Positions 7,474 through 13,896 of a stretch of DNA of 15,122 nt are shown in pieces. The stretch spans positions 1-15,122 of the forward strand of contig JALSZZ010000093.1 in NCBI GenBank assembly GCA_027075825.1, given 5' to 3'. The notes under the pieces are model-generated. The model ran no database searches. It had not been told where the DNA came from and worked only from the letters and a program-made list of their open reading frames with translations. The position numbers were made by a program, and so were the translations under genes. Origin of the DNA: Mariprofundaceae bacterium. GTDB taxonomy: Bacteria > Pseudomonadota > Zetaproteobacteria > Mariprofundales > Mariprofundaceae. The stretch's first letter is position 1. Each line of letters starts with the position of its first letter.

Positions 7474-8316
7474 ATGGGGGGCATGATGGCACTGGCACTC
7501 ATCAACAACACATCTGACGACGTCAAACCCGTACAAATCCATGGCTTTGGAATATTATCCGTCGATATTCAGGGGAAATCCATTGATGTTCAGGCATGGA
7601 AAAAACCTAAAATGTATCAATTGCTGTTGTTCATCGTCGCAGCAGGTGGACGGCACATCGCCAGGCATGAGGTTTGCGACGCAATCTGGCCAGATCAGGA
7701 TGCCGGGCAGGCATCACAAAACCTTGAGTTTATTCTTCGCAGCCTTCGTCAGGTGTTTCAACCCCATTTGCCCGCTTGTCTGAAGGCCAACCAGTTGATT
7801 CAGTTTCAGCAGGGTAAAATAAGCCTGAATCCCAGCTATTGCAACATGGATATATGGAAACTTGATGAAGCGATGAAACAGGCAAAACAATTAAGTAAAA
7901 ACGCCGAATATCAGCCACTACAGATTGTTGAACAGCGTATTCTCAGCACGATTCGGGGAGGATTTCTGGCAGGCGAATCCGATCTTGTGCATCATCATCG
8001 TCATCGGTGGCATACCCATCTGTGCAACTGGATTGCTGCTGCGGTTGAATATTGGCGAAACAAACAGCAGGCATGCCATACTCACATCATGGAGTTGCTG
8101 AATGTCGGGGAACAAATCGACCCTTGCTCAGAGCGTTTATTGTGCCTGCGCATGCAGGTGTTGCATCATGCCGGCTACAGCGCAGATGCCATGCGCTATT
8201 ATCAGGTATGGTCAGCCTTGTTGCAGCAGACGCATGGCTTGCAACCATCAAGCGCGACGCAACGGCTTTACCGTTCAATAACGCAGCAGCAGGGTAATAA
8301 CGCCATGCTCGGGTAA
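7474..8316 (+). CDS. SARP/BTAD-type transcriptional regulator
   Basis: This 280-aa cytoplasmic protein has an OmpR-like winged-helix domain at about 21-110 (IHGFGILSVDIQGKSIDVQ, KKPKMYQLLLFIVAAGGR, EVCDAIWPD, LRSLRQVF). An all-helical bacterial transcriptional activation domain follows at about 124-275. It contains the family pattern DPCSERLLCLRMQVLHHAGY ... AMRYYQVWSALLQQTHG plus QPSSATQRLY. There is no receiver domain, ATPase or membrane segment. Starts at 7474, 7483 and 7486 are all possible; a G-run lies before the latter two. SARP-like proteins activate neighbouring clusters in actinomycetes; here the neighbour is the pilus locus, so pilus control is a reasonable inference. The last 42 bases overlap the convergent gene at 8275. 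Confidence 0.82.
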   Translation: MGGMMALALINNTSDDVKPVQIHGFGILSVDIQGKSIDVQAWKKPKMYQLLLFIVAAGGRHIARHEVCDAIWPDQDAGQASQNLEFILRSLRQVFQPHLPACLKANQLIQFQQGKISLNPSYCNMDIWKLDEAMKQAKQLSKNAEYQPLQIVEQRILSTIRGGFLAGESDLVHHHRHRWHTHLCNWIAAAVEYWRNKQQACHTHIMELLNVGEQIDPCSERLLCLRMQVLHHAGYSADAMRYYQVWSALLQQTHGLQPSSATQRLYRSITQQQGNNAMLG

Positions 8317-8667
8317 ACGCCCTGAGCCTCTGCGAATCATGACGCGATGTTGCCGCATATTCACCTGAAACATATCAGCAAACGCACCTTCAAAGGACAA
8401 CATAAAAGGTATGGCCTTGGGGAGTTTGAGTTGCTCCAGCAGAGAGCGGATGACTTCCCGATACGCAGCAGCCGTGGCATCCCGATCTGAATCCCGCTGT
8501 ACTGCATCATATGCATGATGCTCATCCACAATCACCAGCCGGATTGTTTCAGCGGAGGTAATGGTCAGCGCTGACACCTGCATAGTGGTGCGCACCGTCG
8601 CCGCCTGTGCCGACATCAGCCCTGCACAAACCAGCATGAACAGGAAAACAGACTTTACTAACACCAC
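8275..8667 (-). CDS. Small exported protein of unknown function
   Basis: This 130-aa protein starts with tandem GTG codons immediately after the TAA of the beta-helix gene, which suggests translational coupling. A signal peptide is clear (FLFMLVCAGLMSAQAA). The mature protein starts ATVRTTMQVSALTI, has a helical middle rich in Asp and Arg, and ends in a hydrophobic strand GVITLLLRY. Both the start (AxTxxxxMxVxA) and the Tyr-ended last strand recall the pilins of this window. No SCPU core motif is seen, so it is not called a pilin. Its 3' end overlaps the convergent SARP gene by 42 bp. I do not recognise the family. Confidence 0.55.
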   Translation of the reverse strand: MVLVKSVFLFMLVCAGLMSAQAATVRTTMQVSALTITSAETIRLVIVDEHHAYDAVQRDSDRDATAAAYREVIRSLLEQLKLPKAIPFMLSFEGAFADMFQVNMRQHRVMIRRGSGRLPEHGVITLLLRY

Positions 8668-10035
8668 TTAATGCCAGCAGGCACGTTCCACACCTTGAGC
8701 TTGTTTGTTATTTTTTACGATATTAGCAGAACCGGGGCCTGTAAACAAATCAGTACACCAGTATAATTTACGAGTAGTGTTTTCCCTTCGGTAGATAACA
8801 ACGTCTTTCATGTCGTTATGACTTACAACATTTGAACCACCACTGTCACTGTGGAAATACACCACCCAAACACCATCAGGAATTCGGATGTTCTTAAATG
8901 TATTATTTTTCAAAATATTAGCATCATTGTGTTGTCCATCAGATGGAAAATCAATAAGCGAACGAACTGCTGAGGTGCGGGGCAGATTAAAATCCTGAAA
9001 GGTGTTGCCTTGAATAACAGAATCACGATGCGCCACAGAAATCGCAATGCCCTGTGCTGCCCCTGTCACCCCAATGCCGCAATGTTCAATCGTATTGCCT
9101 TTAATTCTCGTGCCTGCGGATTGCCCCTCGCCATTGAGGTTGATGCAGTGACCAAAATTATCCCTGATGAACATGTTTTCAATCACGGTATTCGTAATGG
9201 GTGGCTCAATATCAGGCGTATTGGCAGACAGAGCCTTACCCTGCCCATCGTATTGCCCCGGGTTGGGTTCCAAATCAAAACCATCCTCAGGGGGATGACC
9301 ATGAGTACCGCTGACTTCGCCGCCATCAAATCCACAATCATGGCAATTAATGATGGTGACATTACTTCTTGCTGAATTTTTAGCGATAAGGTTTTTAAAT
9401 TTTATATGATTTGGTTCATTATAGCGAAAAACGCCATCGGCTCCTTCCACTGCTCTGTTAGCGAAAATATAAACCCCGTCCACAACGGCATTCAACACCT
9501 GAATATCTTTAAACTTCAGCTTCGAGCTATCCGATATTTTGAGCGTTTGCGCCCCCGGCAGATTCGATGAATGCAGCACCATATTTCCAGATTCATCCAA
9601 AAGCGGACGGTTATTGCGATTACCATCAAAGATCATATTTTTGATTTTCAGTTTATCAAACCTGTCTATTGAAAGAACCTGATCTCCCCACGGCCAGCCC
9701 CCTGCTGTTTTCCTGATCGCTCCATCATTGGCCTTAATGGTTGCTCCCTCGCCATCAATAACAAAGCTGGTACTGCTATGGTTCCCCGTTATTTTCAGCC
9801 CCGTTGCTCTGCATACGCTATGAGCCGGAAATTCCAGCTTGTGTCCCTGCCAGTTCGCATAATCGTTAAAAGCTGCCTGAATCAGCTTTGTGTCATCGAC
9901 CACGCCATTACAGAAAACCTGATTCCTTGCTGCGTAATCAGCCAGAGAAGAAGCTGCGAATGATGGAGAAATGCCAATAAAACCACTGAAAAGTGATATA
10001 AACAAACAAATGATATTGCGTTGCATAGTTTTCAT
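8668..10035 (-). CDS. Secreted right-handed beta-helix (pectate-lyase-like) protein
   Basis: This 455-aa protein has a signal peptide (NIICLFISLFSGFIGISPSFA). Mature residues NGVVDDTKLIQAAFNDYAN match the N-terminal cap of pectate_lyase_3-type helices. Repeated short strands with Asn and Ile ladders follow throughout (LKIKNMIFDGN, NTVIENMFIRDNFG, GTRIKGNTIEHCG, DSVIQGNTFQDF, NILKNNTFKNIRI), typical of parallel beta-helix coils. A polysaccharide lyase, hydrolase or epimerase role is possible; the substrate and catalytic residues cannot be assigned by eye. GGAG lies eight bases before ATG 10035. It follows the decayed pilin and precedes the small exported protein, so it may act on matrix or capsule polysaccharide in the same setting as the pilus. 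Confidence 0.8.
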   Translation of the reverse strand: MKTMQRNIICLFISLFSGFIGISPSFAASSLADYAARNQVFCNGVVDDTKLIQAAFNDYANWQGHKLEFPAHSVCRATGLKITGNHSSTSFVIDGEGATIKANDGAIRKTAGGWPWGDQVLSIDRFDKLKIKNMIFDGNRNNRPLLDESGNMVLHSSNLPGAQTLKISDSSKLKFKDIQVLNAVVDGVYIFANRAVEGADGVFRYNEPNHIKFKNLIAKNSARSNVTIINCHDCGFDGGEVSGTHGHPPEDGFDLEPNPGQYDGQGKALSANTPDIEPPITNTVIENMFIRDNFGHCINLNGEGQSAGTRIKGNTIEHCGIGVTGAAQGIAISVAHRDSVIQGNTFQDFNLPRTSAVRSLIDFPSDGQHNDANILKNNTFKNIRIPDGVWVVYFHSDSGGSNVVSHNDMKDVVIYRRENTTRKLYWCTDLFTGPGSANIVKNNKQAQGVERACWH

Positions 10036-10060
10036 GATTATTCTCCATTGAATTAATACC

Positions 10061-10323
10061 TTAGTAAATAACGGTTACCGTTAAGGTACCGCTAATGCTA
10101 CCAGTACCAGGTCCTTTTAGTTTTGCATACACTGTATAGACTTGGTCAACCCCTGTTCCTGCAGCCTAAGGATGTAATCCCCCATCAATACTGACTGAGT
10201 ACGGCACATTATTCGTAACATTTACTATAATCGTTCCAGTGGCAGTTTTTGTAACCGCGCCTGCATCGGCAATGCCGCTGCCATGAGCATGGCTGCTGCT
10301 AAAATAGATTGTTTTAATTTCAT
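10061..10323 (-). pseudogene. Decayed SCPU pilin gene (internal deletions, stop codons)
   Basis: The start ATGAAATTAAAACAA encodes MKLKQSILAAAMLMAAALPM, nearly the signal peptide of the pilin at 12998. The frame then shifts after MQA: the initial frame stops at a TAG after some 12 codons. In the shifted frame TKTATGTIIVNVTNNVPYSV, then SIDGGLHP, a TAG, AAGTGVDQVYTVYAKLKGPG and a final TVTVIY can be read. These are the start, middle and end of an SCPU pilin with the blocks between them missing. It keeps a good AGGAG ribosome-binding site and lies ten bases after the M15 peptidase stop. It is almost certainly not functional as a pilin. Confidence 0.85.
10259..10323 (-). repeat. 65-bp direct repeat (pilin signal peptide region), copy A
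   Basis: This matches 13467-13531 in the same orientation with two mismatches in 65 bases. It covers the first 21 codons of the decayed pilin. The two copies bracket the four-gene DUF2589-M15 cassette and the rest of the pilin at 12998. Confidence 0.85.
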
Positions 10324-10335
10324 CATTGACTCCTG

Positions 10336-10752
10336 TTATCGTTCTTCTGTTTCAACTTTACCCATGTACTCAAAATGCACCAAATCATTAAAGCTCTGGT
10401 CTTTTAAGTTCATATCTCCATCCCAATCCCCGCCAAACCTGAGGCGATACCCCTTACCGGAAGCTACTGCCATCACTCTGCCTGCAAAATAATAAAACCT
10501 GCTTGCGTCATCCCAATCTATTGGCCATGGCGCTACATCTACAGCAAGAGAAGGCGAGCTATTATGCTTTGAATCAGGAAATCTCACTTTACTCTTACCT
10601 TCATCATATGCCTTATTCTGTTCTTTCTCATTCCGTTCACCACACAGAATACTGCAATCAACCTGCTTGATTACCTCATTCATGACATCCTGTAGCTCCT
10701 CGCAACAGGTGCTTAGTCGTTCTTTTGACTTTCTACCAAATGAATAGCCTAT
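10336..10752 (-). CDS. Phage-endolysin-type M15 peptidase (L-alanyl-D-glutamate/D-Ala peptidase family), atypical start
   Basis: It has the M15 zinc-peptidase pattern: SKHNSSPSLAVDVAPWPIDW, LRFGGDWDGD and FNDLVHFE, with ligands His63, Asp72 and His126 (numbering from 10752). It should cut peptidoglycan stem peptides and looks catalytically complete. The first ATG is at 10683, but the frame continues upstream with FGRKSKERLSTCCEELQDV, the N-terminal segment of this endolysin group. The frame is closed by a TGA at 10776-10774. The only start with a Shine-Dalgarno sequence (GGAGG, 10761-10757) is an ATA at 10752. So either ATA is used, or an old ATG mutated and a shorter protein from 10683 is made. 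There is no signal peptide or holin. It is the last gene of the DUF2589 cassette, 31 bases after the 189-aa gene. Confidence 0.8.
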   Translation of the reverse strand: MGYSFGRKSKERLSTCCEELQDVMNEVIKQVDCSILCGERNEKEQNKAYDEGKSKVRFPDSKHNSSPSLAVDVAPWPIDWDDASRFYYFAGRVMAVASGKGYRLRFGGDWDGDMNLKDQSFNDLVHFEYMGKVETEER

Positions 10753-10783
10753 CTTTCCTCCATATACACATAATCACCAAAAA

Positions 10784-11353
10784 CTACTCTGACAAACTGA
10801 CTGACAAGCTTCGTGTTAACATCAGCCTGGCATCCCTTTTACCAACAGTAGCCTGCATATGCACCAACAATGAGAGAATGTCCTCATCCCTCTCCAAAAC
10901 AGACCAGGTTCCTTCCTCAACAGGCAGGTCACTTTGGTGCAATAAGCCTTTTTTCATACCTATAACAACAATCTGATAAGCAATCCTCATTGATTCAGCG
11001 ACTCTGTTGCCATCATCGGCAATAGCCTCACGCACAAGCAACTCAGCTTCCTTTAACACCCTGACCGCCAAAGCATTTCGATGTTTTCTTTTTGGTCTTG
11101 TATCACGAGGGCAAATGTCAACAGGCATTACACCTGATTCACCCGACAACAACTCACCTCGCAAAGTCGCAATCCCACCTGCTGCCATAATAGTCCCCTT
11201 TTTCAAGGATTCTTCCAAAGCTTTTAACCATGCGAGAACCCTGGCTGGGAAGTTTCCTCCACCACGCTCATACACATCCAATATATCAGGTATCTGGAGC
11301 AGTAGTTGACCAACCTCCTCAAGCTGAAGTATAGACACCCGTCTCATGATCAT
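10784..11353 (-). CDS. Unrecognised 189-aa cytoplasmic protein of the DUF2589-M15 cassette
   Basis: I do not recognise this family. The protein is mainly helical and has no signal peptide, membrane helix or cysteine pair except single Cys in PVDICPRDTRPKRKHRN. A basic segment at about 86-93 precedes a long helix (ALAVRVLKEAELLVREAIAD). Its ATG overlaps the stop codon of the gene before it by one base (TAATG), a strong sign of coupled translation. It sits between the 224-aa protein and the M15 peptidase and is probably a partner in the same process. Base composition looks more AT-rich than the usher region. Confidence 0.75.
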   Translation of the reverse strand: MIMRRVSILQLEEVGQLLLQIPDILDVYERGGGNFPARVLAWLKALEESLKKGTIMAAGGIATLRGELLSGESGVMPVDICPRDTRPKRKHRNALAVRVLKEAELLVREAIADDGNRVAESMRIAYQIVVIGMKKGLLHQSDLPVEEGTWSVLERDEDILSLLVHMQATVGKRDARLMLTRSLSVSLSE

Positions 11354-12027
11354 TACTCAGGAACCAACATATCTTCGCTATCATCACCCTCGGGGTCATC
11401 TCCTTCCACAACCGACCATTGATAGGATTCTTCAGTAATCTTCATTTTTATTTTTAGCAATGACCCTTGTCCATTTTCATCTCTGGCATGTTCTTTTAAG
11501 GTTGATGAAAGAGCATTGATGCCAATTGCCGAAGATGCTTTCATGTAAGCACCTACTTCCTTGGAGATTATAAGTTTCACTTTCTTTCTTATTGCCCTTA
11601 CTGGAATGGCAGGAGCTCCTCTCAATTCCACAGCATCATAAAGCTTAGCTTCTAGAGATTGAATCGTTTCATCTGTTGCTAATGATATTTTCTTAAAATT
11701 AGCTTCTGTCTTGACCCTATTAAACAAGCGACTTCTAAACTTATTGCTTAATCGCCCCAGGATTTTTCCCTTCAATACATCCAGGTTTTTTGTGTTCGTA
11801 ACCTTTGCATCTGGTTTACCACCAGGTTTCACACTACTGATAAATACCGAGCCTTCTATTTCCATCTCAGGAATCCTGAAGCGAGGAATGGGAAAGTGCT
11901 GCAATAGAGGATCTTCTTTATACAGAAGTGCCATATTTTTTGCTTCCATATCCACCTGCATCCGCGCACGCGAAACTTCAGCAATCAGCGAACCGATATA
12001 ATCCCCTAATGCAGCATCATTTGACAT
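11353..12027 (-). CDS. Unrecognised 224-aa protein, DUF2589-associated
   Basis: The N-terminal helix (ALGDYIGSLIAEVSRARMQV, then MEAKNMALLYKEDPLL) leads into QHFPIPRFRIPEMEIEGSVF. That segment resembles the PILTMLPIPFIRIEETTIEF block of the DUF2589 protein encoded just before it, so the two may be distant relatives or co-assemble. The middle is basic and helical. The end has LLKIKMKITEESYQW followed by a very acidic tail (EGDDPEGDDSEDMLVPE). No signal peptide or membrane segment is seen. The GGGAGGG ribosome-binding site lies in the 17-base gap after the DUF2589 stop. The stop overlaps the next start. I give it no function. Confidence 0.75.
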   Translation of the reverse strand: MSNDAALGDYIGSLIAEVSRARMQVDMEAKNMALLYKEDPLLQHFPIPRFRIPEMEIEGSVFISSVKPGGKPDAKVTNTKNLDVLKGKILGRLSNKFRSRLFNRVKTEANFKKISLATDETIQSLEAKLYDAVELRGAPAIPVRAIRKKVKLIISKEVGAYMKASSAIGINALSSTLKEHARDENGQGSLLKIKMKITEESYQWSVVEGDDPEGDDSEDMLVPE

Positions 12028-12044
12028 TTAATCCCTCCCTTTAC

Positions 12045-12914
12045 TCAAACAGGTTTTGTAATCGCTCTGCGTACAGGTACGCCAGATGCTTCAGAAGTCA
12101 TACTATCTTCCAACACAGATAAAATACGCTCCAAACCAGCAGGCATCTCATCCTGCACGGCACGCACTTTAATATTCAGGGAATAAGAACGCTGCACATT
12201 GCTTCCAGAGCTGGACTTTTTCTGATGCGAGACACTCGCCTTTAATTTTACAATCGGCTTGATTGGCGGATAAGAAACCTCTCCTTCTACTGCCACCTTT
12301 GTAGCACTACTTGCACTTTGGTACTGCATGGAGTTGATCTTGGCGTTAAACTCAATGGTGGTTTCTTCAATACGGATAAAAGGAATCGGCAGCATTGTCA
12401 AAATTGGCACTTGCAATTTCATATCCTGATAAGAAGCAGGAGAGCCAGCAGCGATATTATTAGTCACTTTAACCTTTAAGTCTTTTCCTTGACCACCTGA
12501 AGGTTGAATTTCAACTAAGTCATAGTCTGACCCACCATCAGAAACGGATATACCAGTTACCTTCCCTTTACCATCCACACTATTAACTTTAAAGGACGCA
12601 CCCTTCGTATCCTTAAGCACATCGCCTTTTTGGTAGTCAATTCCACCATTTGTGATGCTAACATCCTGAATAACACCCTTTGTGTCCGCAACATATGGCT
12701 TAACTTCCTTGGGGTACTTGAATGTCACATAGACAGGGTCACCAACTTGAGGGTTATGACTATCTGAACTTTCAGCAGGTCGAAACCCCACCGCCTTAAT
12801 GAAATCAACTGATGTCATAGCGGATTGTTTTTGCGCATCAATAACTGCATTGAGTGGGCCACCAATCATCTGCCCAAAATCAATACTGGATAATTCTGCT
12901 CCTGGATTTGGCAT
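12045..12914 (-). CDS. DUF2589-family protein with an inserted beta-repeat segment
   Basis: This 289-aa protein has no signal peptide. The N-terminus (FGQMIGGPLNAVIDAQKQSA, then TSVDFIKAVGF) and the later blocks LQVPILTMLPIPFIRIEETT, IEFNAKINSM, RSYSLNIKVRAVQDEMPAGL and ERILSVLED are the DUF2589 signature. Function in that family is unknown. Residues about 78-152 are extra: two similar units (VSITNGGIDYQKGDVL and ISVSDGGSDYDLVEIQ) joined by FKVNSVDGKGKVTG. Such GG-x-DY units are common in phage-like structural proteins. The start has GGAGAG five bases upstream. It is the first gene of the cassette, 83 bases after the pilin stop, so it may be read through from the pilin promoter. Confidence 0.85.
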   Translation of the reverse strand: MPNPGAELSSIDFGQMIGGPLNAVIDAQKQSAMTSVDFIKAVGFRPAESSDSHNPQVGDPVYVTFKYPKEVKPYVADTKGVIQDVSITNGGIDYQKGDVLKDTKGASFKVNSVDGKGKVTGISVSDGGSDYDLVEIQPSGGQGKDLKVKVTNNIAAGSPASYQDMKLQVPILTMLPIPFIRIEETTIEFNAKINSMQYQSASSATKVAVEGEVSYPPIKPIVKLKASVSHQKKSSSGSNVQRSYSLNIKVRAVQDEMPAGLERILSVLEDSMTSEASGVPVRRAITKPV

Positions 12915-12939
12915 ATCGCTCTCCTGTTTAGATCGTTAC

Positions 12940-13000
12940 AGCAGTTTTACACTGCTTATTTACTTCAACACTACCAATCAAACCTGATTGGATTTTTTTA
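12940..13000 (+). terminator. Plus-strand intrinsic terminator and nearby hairpin in pilin-DUF2589 gap
   Basis: On the plus strand CCAATCA-AACC-TGATTGG (12974-12991) is followed by ATTTTTTTA, a textbook intrinsic terminator. No plus-strand gene precedes it, so it would stop antisense transcription of the cassette. On the minus strand the same hairpin has no T-tract after it and may only stabilise the pilin mRNA end. A second small hairpin AGCAGT-TTTAC-ACTGCT lies at 12940-12956. Confidence 0.55.
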
Positions 13001-13531
13001 ATAAGTCACTGTAATAGTGATGGTATCTGTATAAGTACCTGGTCCAAAAACGCCACCCTGGGCTGCAGCTAAAAGGCTAACCTCTGCATACAATGGGTAT
13101 GTCTGTGCAGCCCCGGTTCCAGTGAGTCCAGTAATCACGGGAGCATTCGTTATATCTGATACATATTCCGTCACTTTTGTGCTATCCGAGTAAATTTTAT
13201 AGCCAGCATTAGCTATAGCAGTATTTACTGTTGGTTGGTTAGGGTCTTGAACAAGAAACCAATTATTTATGCCACCTAAGCCAGCACCGAAAGCAATGGT
13301 ATAGGCAACACCATTCGTTACAGTCACATCAAACGATGTCGTTGCTGTGCCAACTTGGCCTTGCACAACTGTGCCAAAGTTCAAAGAACCAGCTACATTA
13401 ACCGAAGCCGTAGGCGCGATCATATTTGCCGTCACTTGTATTGTCCCCGTCGCTGTCGCCGCCTGTGCCTGCATCGGCAATGCCGATGCCATGAGCATGG
13501 CTGCTGCTAAAATCGATTGTTTTAATTTCAT
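12998..13531 (-). CDS. SCPU-domain pilin, cysteine-free
   Basis: This 177-aa exported subunit has the signal peptide MKLKQSILAAAMLMASALPM-QAQA and a mature start ATATGTIQVTANMIAPTASV. The core shows SLNFGTVVQG, FDVTVTNGVAYTIAFGAG and GLTGTGAAQTYPLYAEVSLL, and the last strand is DTITITVTY. AAGGAG lies six bases before the ATG. It is the intact relative of the decayed copy at 10061-10323. It shares the TATG start and the GLTGTG and TITVTY blocks with the pilin at 2034. The mature protein has no cysteine. It is first in the long minus-strand run, so its promoter may drive the whole set. No chaperone or usher is encoded next to it, so it would need the pair at 3480-6593. Confidence 0.87.
   Translation of the reverse strand: MKLKQSILAAAMLMASALPMQAQAATATGTIQVTANMIAPTASVNVAGSLNFGTVVQGQVGTATTSFDVTVTNGVAYTIAFGAGLGGINNWFLVQDPNQPTVNTAIANAGYKIYSDSTKVTEYVSDITNAPVITGLTGTGAAQTYPLYAEVSLLAAAQGGVFGPGTYTDTITITVTY
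13467..13531 (-). repeat. 65-bp direct repeat (pilin signal peptide region), copy B
   Basis: This covers the first 21 codons of the intact pilin and matches 10259-10323 with two mismatches. See copy A for the implication. Confidence 0.85.
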
Positions 13532-13896
13532 GGTTCGCTCCTTGTGTGAAAAGATGGGCTAACCCTAAAACAGCCAAACCGAGAACTGAGCGAGATGCGC
13601 TTTTTTTATTTACCATGCGTCGGCGAGGGCACCTGATAAGCCGCGAATAAGGCGTGGTACAGGAGTGTTTGGTGCTACATATGAAAACCAAACCTCATTG
13701 AGGATTTTCTGGCAAGGGTGTGCAGCAAACCGAGGCGACACAGCATCCTGTTCTGCTTGCCAGCAGGGGCAAAGGTGTGGCTGAAAAGACTGAAGAAGAA
13801 CGGCCATTCATGCGTGCGGTCATGCAGGTTGTCCGTGAGATTGAATCGGGAAATGCTATTCCGCTGGCCATTGACACGCTGGACGAATGGCGATGC
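13532..13896. other. Intergenic region with degenerate coding traces and probable pilin promoter
   Basis: The promoter of the pilin at 13531 should lie in the first 100 bp or so. Beyond that no intact gene is seen. A plus-strand frame from GTG 13720 reads VLLASRGKGVAEKTEEERPF and VREIESGNAIPLAIDTLDEW, which looks protein-like, then loses sense where a second frame reads NGDAYVVPAGKGTV and stops at 13930. This may be a frameshifted 3' end. On the minus strand VAPNTPVPRLIRGLSGALAD ends at 13610 and also looks protein-like. I recognise neither. A small hairpin (GTTTGGT ... ACCAAAC) spans 13668-13693. Confidence 0.35.

Noticed and set aside
10336..12914. Idea that the cassette is a complete prophage
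   Set aside because: No capsid, tail, terminase, integrase or holin gene is visible; only the M15 enzyme is of phage type.
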